A DNA stretch of 64,000 bases from positions 4,479,001-4,543,000 of the forward strand of contig NZ_CP080519.1 in the NCBI RefSeq assembly GCF_019468465.1. The letters run 5' to 3'. The number at the start of each line of letters is the position of its first letter. Position 1 is the stretch's first letter. The stretch is from Amycolatopsis sp. DSM 110486 (GTDB lineage: Bacteria > Actinomycetota > Actinomycetes > Mycobacteriales > Pseudonocardiaceae). This document shows, piece by piece, positions 1-12,707 of the stretch. A program made the translations under genes and the position numbers. A model generated the notes under the pieces. That model searched no databases. It was not told where the DNA came from and saw only the letters and a program-made list of their open reading frames with translations.

Positions 1-556
1 GACCAGGATCGGATCCGATTTTAGCGGTGGGGAATTCACGAAACCCGGACAATCTCGCCGGATGGACACGCAATAGTGCCGATGCCGGATTTGTCTGCCC
101 GGACGTACCGCGGGGCTCGGCCCCACGGGTCACGCCGGCTTCCGGCGGTGGTTGCGACAGCGCTGCCACCCTGGCTGCTCGGGATGATCACGGCGCGTTC
201 GGCGGGTGAACCGGCAGTCCAGCTCATCGCGAATGATCGCCTGCAGCGCCGTGCCGGCGGCCGCTCCGAGACCGCGGGTCGGGCACGCCGGGCTGCTCCC
301 GACCCGCCGCGCCGCCTCTCTGCCGCCGCACTCCAGCCCGCACGCGCCACCACCAAACGTCGGCCACGCCCGGACGCTCGCCGAACCCGCACTGACGCGG
401 CCCGATCCCGATGCCCCGGAGCCATCGACAACTCTCGAACGGCTCCCGTCGCGCAAAGCCCCGCGCGCTTGCCGGACAACCCCCGCCCTCCCTATGGGGG
501 GCGTCCCCATCCCAGTCTATCGGCCCCTGACCTCGAAAAATGCCCGGAACGAAATC

Positions 557-653
557 TGTGGACAACTCCGGAGTAAGCCGGGTGCCTGTGGACAAGCCGA
601 GCTGCCTGTGGCGGGCCGAACTGCCTGTGGCGGGCCGAGCTGCCTGTGGACAA
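557..653 (-). promoter_or_regulatory. Cluster of three DnaA-box 9-mers
   Basis: The word TGTGGACAA, the complement of the consensus DnaA box TTGTCCACA, occurs at 557-565, 587-595 and 645-653. All three copies have the same orientation. The second and third lie inside the tandem repeat and the first lies just before it. Binding by DnaA is inferred from the consensus alone. Confidence 0.5.
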
Positions 654-696
654 GCGCCGAACTGCCCGTGCCGGGCCAAGCTGCCCGTGACGCAAG
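584..696. repeat. Degenerate 19-22 bp tandem repeat, about 5.5 copies
   Basis: Successive units start at 584, 604, 623, 642, 664 and 683. Each begins GCCTGTGG or GCCCGTG and ends in a GCCGA(A/G)CT-like word. Some units carry GGACAAG and others GCGGGCC in the middle. The copies are imperfect, as in an old minisatellite. No unique spacers of constant length separate longer repeats, so it is not a CRISPR array. Confidence 0.75.
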
Positions 697-758
697 GCAC
701 TCGCGCGCCCCCCAGCCGGGCACCGCACCCGGCCCCGCGGGTCACCGGACCAGCCTCC

Positions 759-852
759 CGGACCACCCCGAACAGACCGCCACGAGTAGCCCGCCAAGAG
801 CAGCTCTCTTCCGGACCACCACGGATTCAGCCCCTCGGACCACCCCGAACAG
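759..852. repeat. Direct repeat of a 17-mer
   Basis: CGGACCACCCCGAACAG is present at 759-775 and again, identical, at 836-852. A related partial copy, CCGGACCACCACGGA, begins near 811. It is a second, unrelated short repeat family in the rpoB upstream region. No function is evident. Confidence 0.6.
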
Positions 853-1229
853 GCCTCTGCCGACCCCTCAGCCGCGCTCCACGCCACACCCCGGCGCCGA
901 CTGGACCACTCACTCCACGACCCCTGTTCGTGACGCAGAACACCGTTTAAAACCCTCCCCGATCCACTCCCAGACCACGATTCCGCAGGTACCGGCGGGT
1001 AACCGGGATGATCATCCCGCTTGTCACCCTCCGCATGCCCCGGTCGACGCTGCGCCAACCGGTCGGACCCCCGAGTGGCATCTTGACTCGAGGGCGTCGT
1101 GGGTTCAGGCTTACTGCCAACGGTCACGGCCGGGAGCGCGAACCTTGCGGGAGGGACGCAGAACCCGGGCAGGCCGGAGGCATTGCTACAACGCCGCGAG
1201 GCAGGCTGGGCCCCATCAGGAGCGCCCCC

Positions 1230-1258
1230 TGGACAGACCGCGTCGTTCGGGCTAGACT
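1230..1258 (+). promoter_or_regulatory. Candidate rpoB promoter P1
   Basis: TGGACA at 1230-1235 is followed after exactly 17 nt by TAGACT at 1253-1258. This fits the principal-sigma pattern of actinobacteria (TTGACA/TANNNT). Transcription would start near 1265 and leave a leader of about 130 nt before rpoB. Confidence 0.55.
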
Positions 1259-1302
1259 GCCTCTTTGCGCTGCCCTCTTTCAGGCTGCCCGGAGCCGGTA
1301 GT

Positions 1303-1308
1303 TAGGAT
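1303..1308 (+). promoter_or_regulatory. Candidate second rpoB -10 element (P2)
   Basis: TAGGAT in the context GTTAGGATAG matches a TANNNT -10 element about 90 nt before the rpoB start. No good -35 element lies at normal spacing, so this is weaker than P1. Confidence 0.35.
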
Positions 1309-1396
1309 AGTGGGCACACGGCACCCCTGACAGTCCGCGACGGCACCTGTTGCCATTGCGGCTGCTCACCGCTCATTGTCCCCGGAAGGACGCATC

Positions 1397-4300
1397 TTGG
1401 CAGTCTCTCCCGCGAACCAGGCCACTGCTGCGACCACCTCGGCTGTATCCCGCTCGGAGTCCACGGGTATCCCCGGCGCGCCCGTGCGGGTCTCTTTCGC
1501 AAAGATTCGCGAACCCCTTAACACCCCCAACCTGCTGGACGTGCAGCTCCAGTCGTTCCAGTGGTTCACCGGAGCCGAGGCGTGGTTCGAGCGCCGCGTC
1601 AACGAAGGTGACGAGAACCCGGTCGGCGGCCTGGAAGAGGTCCTCAACGAGATCTCCCCGATCGAGGACTTCTCGGGTTCCATGTCGCTGTCCTTCTCCG
1701 CTCCGCGCTTCGACGAGGTCAAGGCCTCGATCGAGGAGTGCAAGGACAAGGACATGACCTACGCGGCCCCGCTGTTCGTCACGGCGGAGTTCGTCAACAA
1801 CAACACCGGTGAGATCAAGAGCCAGACGGTCTTCCTCGGCGACTTCCCGGTGATGACGGACAAGGGCACCTTCATCATCAACGGCACCGAGCGGGTCGTC
1901 GTGTCCCAGCTCGTGCGTTCTCCGGGTGTGTACTTCGACAGCAGTGTCGACAAGACGACCGACAAGGACGTCTTCAGCGTTCGCGTGATCCCGAGCCGCG
2001 GCGCGTGGCTCGAGTTCGACGTCGACAAGCGCGACACCGTCGGCGTCCGCATCGACCGCAAGCGCCGCCAGCCGGTCACCGTGCTGCTGAAGGCGCTGGG
2101 CTGGACCACCGAGGCGATCCGCGAGCGCTTCTCCTTCTCGGAGACGCTGCTGGCGACCCTCGAGAAGGACCACACCGCCGGCACCGACGAGGCGCTGCTC
2201 GACATCTACCGCAAGCTCCGTCCGGGCGAGCCGCCCACGAAGGAGAGCGCGCAGACGCTGCTGGAGAACCTGTTCTTCAAGCCGAAGCGCTACGACCTGG
2301 CCAAGGTCGGTCGTTACAAGGTCAACAAGAAGCTCGGTCTCGACACCCCGTACGACACGGGCACGCTGACCGAAGAGGACATCGTCTCGGCCATCGAGTA
2401 CCTGGTCCGGCTCCACGCCGGCGACGACAAGATGACCAGCGTGTCGAACGTCGAGGTGCCGGTCGAGACCGACGACATCGACCACTTCGGCAACCGCCGC
2501 CTGCGCACGGTGGGTGAGCTGATCCAGAACCAGATCCGGGTCGGCCTCTCCCGCACCGAGCGCGTCGTGCGCGAGCGCATGACCACGCAGGACGTCGAGG
2601 CGATCACGCCGCAGACCCTGATCAACATCCGCCCCATCGGCGCGGCGATCAAGGAGTTCTTCGGCACCTCGCAGCTGTCGCAGTTCATGGACCAGAACAA
2701 CCCGCTGTCGGGCCTGACCCACAAGCGCCGCCTCTCGGCGCTGGGCCCCGGTGGTCTGTCCCGTGAGCGCGCCGGCATGGAGGTCCGCGACGTCCACCCG
2801 TCGCACTACGGCCGCATGTGCCCGATCGAGACGCCGGAAGGCCCGAACATCGGCCTGATCGGTTCGCTCTGCTCGTACGCGCGGGTCAACCCGTTCGGTT
2901 TCATCGAGACCCCGTACCGCAAGGTCGTCGAGGGCCAGGTCACCGACCAGGTCGACTACCTCACGGCCGACGAGGAAGACCGCTTCGTCAAGGCGCAGGC
3001 CAACGCGCCGCTGACCGAAGACAGCCACTTCGTCGAGAACAAGGTCCTGGGTCGCCGCAAGGGCGGCGAGGTCGAGCTGATCGACCCGCTCGAGATCGAC
3101 TACATGGACGTGTCGCCGCGGCAGATGGTCTCCGTCGCCACCGCGATGATCCCGTTCCTGGAGCACGACGACGCGAACCGCGCGCTGATGGGCGCGAACA
3201 TGCAGCGCCAGGCTGTGCCGCTGCTGCGCAACCAGGCCCCGTACGTGGGCACGGGTGTGGAGCTGCGCGCCGCGGTCGACGCCGGTGACGTCCTCGTGGC
3301 CGAGCAGGCCGGCGTGGTCGAGGAGCTGTCCGCGGACATCATCACGATCATGCACGACGACGGCACGCGGAAGAGCTACGGACTGTACAAGTTCCGCCGC
3401 TCCAACCACGGAACGTGCTTCAACCACCGCCCGATCGTCGACGAGGGTGACCGCGTCGAAAAGGGCCAGGTCATCGCCGACGGCCCGTCCACCGAGAACG
3501 GTGAGATGGCGCTGGGCAAGAACCTGCTCGTGGCGGTCATGCCGTGGGAGGGCCACAACTACGAGGACGCGATCATCCTCTCCGAGCGCCTGGTGCAGGA
3601 CGACGTGCTCACGTCGATCCACATCGAGGAGCACGAGATCGACGCCCGCGACACCAAGCTGGGCGCCGAGGAGATCACCCGGGACATCCCGAACGTCTCC
3701 GAGGAGGTGCTCGCCGACCTCGACGAGCGCGGCATCATCCGCATCGGTGCCGAGGTCCGCGACGGCGACATCCTGGTCGGCAAGGTCACGCCGAAGGGCG
3801 AGACGGAGCTGACGCCGGAAGAGCGCCTGCTGCGCGCGATCTTCGGTGAGAAGGCCCGCGAAGTCCGCGACACCTCGCTGAAGGTGCCGCACGGCGAGAC
3901 CGGCAAGGTCATCGGCATCCGCGTGTTCTCGCGCGAGGACGACGACGAGCTGCCCCCGGGCGTCAACGAGCTGGTCCGCGTCTACGTGGCCCAGAAGCGC
4001 AAGATCCAGCCGGGCGACAAGCTCGCCGGCCGCCACGGCAACAAGGGCGTCATCGGCAAGATCCTGCCCGCCGAGGACATGCCCTTCATGGAGGACGGCA
4101 CGCCGGTCGACATCATCCTGAACACCCACGGTGTTCCGCGACGGATGAACATCGGCCAGATCCTCGAGCTGCACCTGGGCTGGCTGGCCTCACAGGGCTG
4201 GACGATCGAGGGCAACCCGGAGTGGGCGAAGAACCTCTCCGAGGAGCTCTACGACGTCGCGCCGAACACGAACACCGCCACGCCGGTGTTCGACGGTGCG

Positions 4301-4900
4301 AAGGAGGAAGAGCTCACCGGGCTGCTCGGGGCGACCAAGCCGAACCGCGACGGCGAGCGCATGGTCAAGGAGAACGGCAAGGCGACCTTGCTGGACGGCC
4401 GCTCCGGCGAGCCGTACCCGTACCCGGTCGCGGTCGGCTACATGTACATCCTGAAGCTGCACCACCTGGTCGACGACAAGATCCACGCCCGCTCCACCGG
4501 TCCGTACTCGATGATCACGCAGCAGCCGCTGGGTGGTAAGGCGCAGTTCGGTGGCCAGCGCTTCGGTGAGATGGAGTGCTGGGCGATGCAGGCGTACGGC
4601 GCTGCCTACACGCTGCAGGAGCTGCTCACGATCAAGTCGGACGACGTGGTCGGCCGCGTGAAGGTGTACGAGGCCATCGTCAAGGGGGAGAACATCCCCG
4701 AGCCGGGTATCCCGGAGTCGTTCAAGGTGCTCCTGAAGGAGCTCCAGTCGCTGTGCCTGAACGTCGAGGTGCTCTCCAGCGACGGTGCGGCCATCGAGAT
4801 GCGCGACTCCGACGACGAGGACCTCGAGCGCGCTGCGGCCAACCTCGGCATCAACCTGTCCCGCAACGAGTCGCCCTCGGTGGACGACGTCGTGCACTGA
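1397..4900 (+). CDS. rpoB: DNA-directed RNA polymerase subunit beta
   Basis: This is the beta subunit of RNA polymerase, 1167 residues, a normal actinobacterial length. The chosen start is TTG at 1397, giving MAVSPANQ, six bases after a GGAAGGA ribosome-binding site at 1384-1390. An in-frame TTG at 1376 lies upstream of that site and is less likely. The rifampicin-binding segment reads [14 protein letters not shown] then THKRR and SALGPGGL. D432, H442 and S447 correspond to E. coli D516, H526 and S531, all in the susceptible state. The protein continues into the conserved C-terminal clamp region ([11 protein letters not shown]). rpoC follows 89 nt downstream in the same operon. Confidence 0.98.
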   Translation: MAVSPANQATAATTSAVSRSESTGIPGAPVRVSFAKIREPLNTPNLLDVQLQSFQWFTGAEAWFERRVNEGDENPVGGLEEVLNEISPIEDFSGSMSLSFSAPRFDEVKASIEECKDKDMTYAAPLFVTAEFVNNNTGEIKSQTVFLGDFPVMTDKGTFIINGTERVVVSQLVRSPGVYFDSSVDKTTDKDVFSVRVIPSRGAWLEFDVDKRDTVGVRIDRKRRQPVTVLLKALGWTTEAIRERFSFSETLLATLEKDHTAGTDEALLDIYRKLRPGEPPTKESAQTLLENLFFKPKRYDLAKVGRYKVNKKLGLDTPYDTGTLTEEDIVSAIEYLVRLHAGDDKMTSVSNVEVPVETDDIDHFGNRRLRTVGELIQNQIRVGLSRTERVVRERMTTQDVEAITPQTLINIRPIGAAIKEFFGTSQLSQFMDQNNPLSGLTHKRRLSALGPGGLSRERAGMEVRDVHPSHYGRMCPIETPEGPNIGLIGSLCSYARVNPFGFIETPYRKVVEGQVTDQVDYLTADEEDRFVKAQANAPLTEDSHFVENKVLGRRKGGEVELIDPLEIDYMDVSPRQMVSVATAMIPFLEHDDANRALMGANMQRQAVPLLRNQAPYVGTGVELRAAVDAGDVLVAEQAGVVEELSADIITIMHDDGTRKSYGLYKFRRSNHGTCFNHRPIVDEGDRVEKGQVIADGPSTENGEMALGKNLLVAVMPWEGHNYEDAIILSERLVQDDVLTSIHIEEHEIDARDTKLGAEEITRDIPNVSEEVLADLDERGIIRIGAEVRDGDILVGKVTPKGETELTPEERLLRAIFGEKAREVRDTSLKVPHGETGKVIGIRVFSREDDDELPPGVNELVRVYVAQKRKIQPGDKLAGRHGNKGVIGKILPAEDMPFMEDGTPVDIILNTHGVPRRMNIGQILELHLGWLASQGWTIEGNPEWAKNLSEELYDVAPNTNTATPVFDGAKEEELTGLLGATKPNRDGERMVKENGKATLLDGRSGEPYPYPVAVGYMYILKLHHLVDDKIHARSTGPYSMITQQPLGGKAQFGGQRFGEMECWAMQAYGAAYTLQELLTIKSDDVVGRVKVYEAIVKGENIPEPGIPESFKVLLKELQSLCLNVEVLSSDGAAIEMRDSDDEDLERAAANLGINLSRNESPSVDDVVH

Positions 4901-4989
4901 TCGCGTGCTGAGCCGGGACCTGCCTCCCGTGGGTCCCGGCTCGCCCGCCAATTCCTCTAGTCGATACAACCCCAAGGGGATGCAAAGAC

Positions 4990-8901
<3,912 letters not shown>

Positions 8902-8917
8902 CCGTTCCGTAGCTGAG

Positions 8918-8955
8918 AAGGCCCCCGTCCCGGGTTTCCGGGCGGGGGCCTTTCT
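8918..8955 (+). terminator. rpoBC terminator
   Basis: AAGGCCCCCG pairs with CGGGGGCCTT, and an inner CCCGG/CCGGG extension closes around a TTT loop. The stem is followed by TTTCTCGTGT. It lies 17 nt after the rpoC stop codon and should end the rpoBC transcript. Confidence 0.85.
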
Positions 8956-9070
8956 CGTGTGTCGGCTGTCGTCCGTCTGACTTTAGCTGAGATGGATGCA
9001 GCCGGTAGTCACGTTGTTGTCGGCACTTCTACGGTCCCGGCGCCGAGGGAGCGCGCCTACCTTGGCAGCC

Positions 9071-9709
9071 GTGGCTGACGTCGTGCCGTTCACGGACAAC
9101 TTCTCCGATATCTCCAACACCCAGGGCTACCAGTTCGAGTTCCGCTGTGAACGCTGCGGGAACGGCTACCGGTCGGCCTTCCAGCGCGACGCGGTCGAAA
9201 CGGGCCGCGGCGTCCTGCGCGCGGTGGGCTCGTTCTTCGGCGGCAAGCTGCAGGACCTGAGCTACTCCGCCGACCAGTGGCGCTACGACCGCGCGACGAA
9301 CTCCTCCGCGAAGGACCGCGCGCTCGCGGCCGCGGTCAAGGAGATCTCGCCGAGCTTCCGCCAGTGCCGGGGTTGCAGCGACTGGATGTGCGCGGACCAG
9401 TGCTGGAACACCGAGATCGGGCAGTGCCTGCGGTGCTCGCCGAGCGTCGCGGAGGAGATCTCGCGCGCCCAGGCTTCCGCGCAGCGCGACCAGATCTGGG
9501 ACCGCGCCCGCGACCGCGACTGGACCCGCGACCTCGACCTGGACACCCGCGCCCACCTCACCTGCCCCAGCTGCGGCGTGAAGGCCGAGGGCGGCAAGTT
9601 CTGCGCCTCCTGCGGCTCGTCCCTGGCCCCCACCGTCCACTGCACCGGATGCGGCAAGCCCTCCACCGCCGGCGCCATCTTCTGCGGCGACTGCGGCACC
9701 CGCCTGTGA
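9071..9709 (+). CDS. Zinc-ribbon domain protein of unknown function
   Basis: A predicted cytoplasmic protein of 212 residues with several CxxC pairs. One is near the N-terminus (CERCG), a CRGC...CADQC...CLRC group lies in the middle, and two double zinc ribbons sit at the C-terminus (CPSCG...CASCG and CTGCG...CGDCG). Such treble and double ribbons usually mediate protein or nucleic-acid contacts; no enzymatic motif is visible. I chose GTG 9071 (MADVVPFTDNF). An in-frame ATG at 8996 would add 25 poorly supported residues. TACCTT at 9058-9063 is 7 nt before the GTG, so a leaderless transcript is possible. The stop codon directly abuts the stop codon of the opposing membrane-protein gene. Confidence 0.75.
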   Translation: MADVVPFTDNFSDISNTQGYQFEFRCERCGNGYRSAFQRDAVETGRGVLRAVGSFFGGKLQDLSYSADQWRYDRATNSSAKDRALAAAVKEISPSFRQCRGCSDWMCADQCWNTEIGQCLRCSPSVAEEISRAQASAQRDQIWDRARDRDWTRDLDLDTRAHLTCPSCGVKAEGGKFCASCGSSLAPTVHCTGCGKPSTAGAIFCGDCGTRL

Positions 9710-11209
9710 TTACGTGACGGTGGCTTCCTGGGCCCTGCGCAGCTTCCTGACGCGCCGGGGCGGCCTCGGCCGGTAAGTGGCCTTTGCGAGCATCGCGCCC
9801 GCCAGAAGCGGCAGCAGGCCGATGAGCAGGGTGACCACCGCGGCGAGACTGCTCTCGAGGACCGGATGCCACCACAGCGGGCCGATCTCCACGTCGACCA
9901 CGGCGCCCTTGGCAGGCAGCGTGTCGATCCACTCGGTCGACACGTCGTGGGTCTCGCCGTCGAGCACGTAGGTGCCGCGGACCCAGTCGTTGCTGCCGGT
10001 GCAGCTGGCGCTCCTTGAGGAGCAGTTGCCGGCAAAGCCTTCGTGCGCTTCGAGGACGGAGAGCTGGGTCTCGGGCGCCACTCCGACGAGCGCGGACAGG
10101 GAGTTCACGATCGGCAGCAGGCCGGCGAGCACCAAGGCCAGCGCGATGGTCGTGCGCGTGGTGAGCGACACCGAGGTGACCGGCTGCCGGTCCGCCGCCT
10201 CGCGGAACCGGTTCACCGGCGTTCGGACCGCGCCACCGCGGCCGCCGTTCCAGGCGACGTAGCTCGTGTCCGAGCCGGTGGTCACCGAGGCGAACCCACG
10301 GTCACCGCCCCAGACCTCCCACACGGGGGCGGGCACGGCCGCGACCAGCATCGCGAGCCGACGTGAGCTGCCGAACATGCGGTCCTCGGTGAGCCCACCC
10401 GACTCCGTGGTCCACGTCGCGTCGCCGTGGAAGGCGACCTCGTGCACGCGGAACCACAGGTCACCGAGGATCAGCGCGCGGACCTCGTCGGTGAGCGCGG
10501 CAGCGGCGAACTTGGGGTCCGACGTGGTCACCGAGAACCGGCGGTCGAACTCGGCGTCGACCTCGAAGGTCTCCAGCCCCGTGTCGGGCCGCAGCCAGCC
10601 GAACGCGTTGCGGGTGATCCGGGCGTCTTCCAGCGGGGTGAAGTGCTCGGGTTCGAACGCCCCCGTCTTAGGCGAGATCGTCAGCGCCGGCACGGCGGGG
10701 ATCCGCAGTTCGACCGCCGAGTAGATCGAGTCGATCTGCTCGGCGACCTTGGCGACCTCGGCGAACTGCTCGTCTTCGCGACGCGGCGTGATCGAGTACT
10801 CGATGCCCAGCACCCGGTGGCCCTGCTGGTCGAACTCGATCGTGGTCCGCACCGGGCCGGGGTCCGGGTGGTTGAGCGGTACCCCGCGGCCGAGGTGGGG
10901 GAGTACGCCGAACGTCTGCCGGTCGGCCGAGCCCGGGATCCGCGCGATCCATGTCCGCTGCCGCCAGCCTCGCCACACGACGAACGCCGCGAACGCCACG
11001 GGGAACGCGATCCACAGGAACTGCGGCACGTTGCTGCCGGTGCCGGCAGACAGCCAGTACAGCGACGTTTCGGAGAACGCGACGCCGCACAGCGCGAAGC
11101 AGACTGCCGCCGCGACGCCACTGCGCCGCTCGAGCCAGTTGCCCAGCCACAGCAGGACGAACCCCAGCGCGAAACCACCGACGATGAACCACGGTTCGAA
11201 CAGGTCCAT
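9710..11209 (-). CDS. Multi-pass membrane protein of unknown function
   Basis: This 499-residue protein has three hydrophobic segments in roughly the first 95 residues (IVGGFALGFVLLWLG, a stretch around AAAVCFALCGVAF, and PQFLWIAFPVAFAAFVVW). A long soluble part of about 280 residues follows, then two C-terminal membrane segments. The loop between the last two contains NCSSRSASC, a cysteine pair that suggests an exported, disulfide-bonded face. The gene is last in a minus-strand run. It starts at 11209, directly adjoining the stop of the upstream WXG100-like gene, so the two are probably co-translated. I do not recognise a family; a role with its type VII-like neighbours is inference. Confidence 0.8.
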   Translation of the reverse strand: MDLFEPWFIVGGFALGFVLLWLGNWLERRSGVAAAVCFALCGVAFSETSLYWLSAGTGSNVPQFLWIAFPVAFAAFVVWRGWRQRTWIARIPGSADRQTFGVLPHLGRGVPLNHPDPGPVRTTIEFDQQGHRVLGIEYSITPRREDEQFAEVAKVAEQIDSIYSAVELRIPAVPALTISPKTGAFEPEHFTPLEDARITRNAFGWLRPDTGLETFEVDAEFDRRFSVTTSDPKFAAAALTDEVRALILGDLWFRVHEVAFHGDATWTTESGGLTEDRMFGSSRRLAMLVAAVPAPVWEVWGGDRGFASVTTGSDTSYVAWNGGRGGAVRTPVNRFREAADRQPVTSVSLTTRTTIALALVLAGLLPIVNSLSALVGVAPETQLSVLEAHEGFAGNCSSRSASCTGSNDWVRGTYVLDGETHDVSTEWIDTLPAKGAVVDVEIGPLWWHPVLESSLAAVVTLLIGLLPLLAGAMLAKATYRPRPPRRVRKLRRAQEATVT

Positions 11210-12367
11210 CTACTGGTCCATGTCCAGGTTCTCGCGGGTGTCCTCTTCGGAGTGGTAACCGGCCGCGTCGCTCCCGCCGCGGGACTTCAGGATGTCGCGG
11301 GTGTTGTCGACCGCCTTGTTGACGAAGTCGAAGCCGGCCTTGCCGCTGTAGGCCGAGCCCTTGTCGAGATCGCCGATCTTCACGCCGGTCACCCCCTTGA
11401 GCGCCTCTTCGCCGCCGGCCTTGAGCGACTCCTTCAGCGCATCGACCGTCGCCATGCCGCGGGAGTTCGTCGCTGAGGCGAGAGCGCCGGTGGCGGCCTT
11501 CTCCATGCCGGGCGTCATGCCCGCGGCACCCGACGGGGTGAGCTTGCGGCCCTGCTTGATCAGGTCGTCGGTCCACTTCGAGAGAAAGGTCATGAACTTC
11601 TGGAGCAGCTCGCCCAGCTTCCCCAGCTTCGAGGTGATCCTGGTGAACGCACCGGCCGCCTTGGCGATCGAGGCGGTCATCGCGGCGGCGACCGACGAGC
11701 CGAGGCTCACGATCGAGGCGGCCAGCGCCGGCAGCCAGATGTAGATCAGCCAGCTGACCAGCTCGCTGATGATCGCCTTCACGACCTCTTCGATGACGGT
11801 CATGACCATCGACCACATCTGGAGGGTCTCGCCGACCCCGCCGGTGGTCGAGCCGATGCCCTTGATGCCCTCGGAGAACTGGTCCAGCGAACTGCGGGCC
11901 GCGTTGCCGCCGTCGCCCTGCCAGGTCCGCAGCTCTTCCTTGCCCTTCTTGGCGAAGTCGTCGCCGAGCTTGACGAAACCGACGCCGATCTCGCTGAAGT
12001 TGCCGGCCGCCTCCTTGAGCGCCGGGCCGTCGCCCGTCACGAAGTGCAGCGCGTCCTGCAGCGGCGAGATCAGCTCCAGGAGCATGTTCAGGCCGTTGCT
12101 GACCAGCCAGCCGACGGGGTCGAGTGCGAAGCTCGCCACGTCCACCGCGGCGCCGGCGACGAAGCCCGCGCCGTCCTGGAGCATCTGCCCGGTGGCCGCC
12201 GCGAATTCGCCGGCATCGTCGGCTTCGCTGAAGCCCTTGATGCCTCGTTCGACGCCCTCGACCCCCTTGCCGATGATCGGCGCCTTCTTGGCGGCTTCGT
12301 TGGCGTCGTGGAGGAAACCCTCGTCCTCGTGCTCCAGTTTGACGCCGTCGGCGATGCTGTCGGCCAT
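11210..12367 (-). CDS. WXG100-like type VII secretion-associated protein
   Basis: A predicted secreted or surface protein of 385 residues. The segment ALDPVGWLVSNGLNMLLELI and the following LQDALHFVTGDGPALKEAA resemble the N-terminal part of large WXG100-type proteins of actinomycetes. A WQGDGG motif at about residue 150 is the WxG turn. A strongly hydrophobic part follows (about residues 185-240, LVSWLIYIWLPALAASIVSLG), then a Lys/Ser-rich C-terminus ending ENLDMDQ. No toxin or nuclease domain is recognisable after the WXG part. It lies 16 nt after the EspC-like gene in the same minus-strand run. Confidence 0.75.
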   Translation of the reverse strand: MADSIADGVKLEHEDEGFLHDANEAAKKAPIIGKGVEGVERGIKGFSEADDAGEFAAATGQMLQDGAGFVAGAAVDVASFALDPVGWLVSNGLNMLLELISPLQDALHFVTGDGPALKEAAGNFSEIGVGFVKLGDDFAKKGKEELRTWQGDGGNAARSSLDQFSEGIKGIGSTTGGVGETLQMWSMVMTVIEEVVKAIISELVSWLIYIWLPALAASIVSLGSSVAAAMTASIAKAAGAFTRITSKLGKLGELLQKFMTFLSKWTDDLIKQGRKLTPSGAAGMTPGMEKAATGALASATNSRGMATVDALKESLKAGGEEALKGVTGVKIGDLDKGSAYSGKAGFDFVNKAVDNTRDILKSRGGSDAAGYHSEEDTRENLDMDQ

Positions 12368-12383
12368 TTCGGTCTCCCCCTGC

Positions 12384-12707
12384 TCAGAGCGGTCCGTCGA
12401 TGTTCGCCTTGAACTTGCCGAAGGTCACGACGGTGTCCTTCTCATGGCCGTCGTAGATCTCCGCGGCCTGGTTCACTTTCCCGCCCAGCGTGTCGACGCC
12501 GGTCTTCATCAGTTCGAGCATCTGGCGGAGGTCGTCGAGCTTGCTCGTGTACGTCTGCTTCACCGCCAGCCCGATCAGGCCCCACGACTTGTCCGTCACG
12601 TCGGCCTGGCTGACGAGGTTGCCGAACTTCGTGGCCTCGTCCTTGTAGTGCGGCAACGTGCCGGAGGCGTAGGTCTTCAGGATCTGGGGGTCTACGTCGT
12701 GGCTCAT
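12384..12707 (-). CDS. EspC-like type VII secretion target
   Basis: A small helical protein of 107 residues of the EspC/DUF2580 type, excreted partners of ESX systems. The start ATG at 12707 (MSHDVDPQILKTYA) overlaps the stop of the preceding YbaB-like gene in an ATGA, and AGGAGGACC precedes it. Both argue for this start over the in-frame codon at 12728. The sequence forms two amphipathic helices around a central turn near DKSWGLIG. Type VII export is inferred from family resemblance and neighbours. Confidence 0.75.
   Translation of the reverse strand: MSHDVDPQILKTYASGTLPHYKDEATKFGNLVSQADVTDKSWGLIGLAVKQTYTSKLDDLRQMLELMKTGVDTLGGKVNQAAEIYDGHEKDTVVTFGKFKANIDGPL

Larger units (their letters stand above)
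1..1396. other. Gene-free region upstream of rpoB
   Basis: No convincing gene is visible. The long open frames on both strands are Pro/Arg/Ala-rich low-complexity translations typical of noncoding high-G+C DNA. The stretch holds a tandem array with DnaA-box-like words (557-695), a repeated 17-mer (759-775 and 836-852), and promoter-like sequences just ahead of rpoB. In many actinobacteria rplJ-rplL lies upstream of rpoB, so this is probably the long rplL-rpoB spacer, but the upstream gene is outside the window. Confidence 0.7.

Noticed and set aside
584..696. Possible CRISPR array
   Set aside because: Units of 19-22 bp are directly adjacent without unique spacers, and no cas genes are near.
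206..1255. Long plus-strand open frame before rpoB
   Set aside because: Pro/Thr/Arg low complexity, no ribosome-binding site, no motif, and codon positions unlike true genes here.
1373..4174. Very long minus-strand frame opposite rpoB, and similar ones opposite rpoC and eccC
   Set aside because: Antisense shadows of high-G+C genes; translations are rich in Arg, Asp, Val, Leu and His and show no domain.
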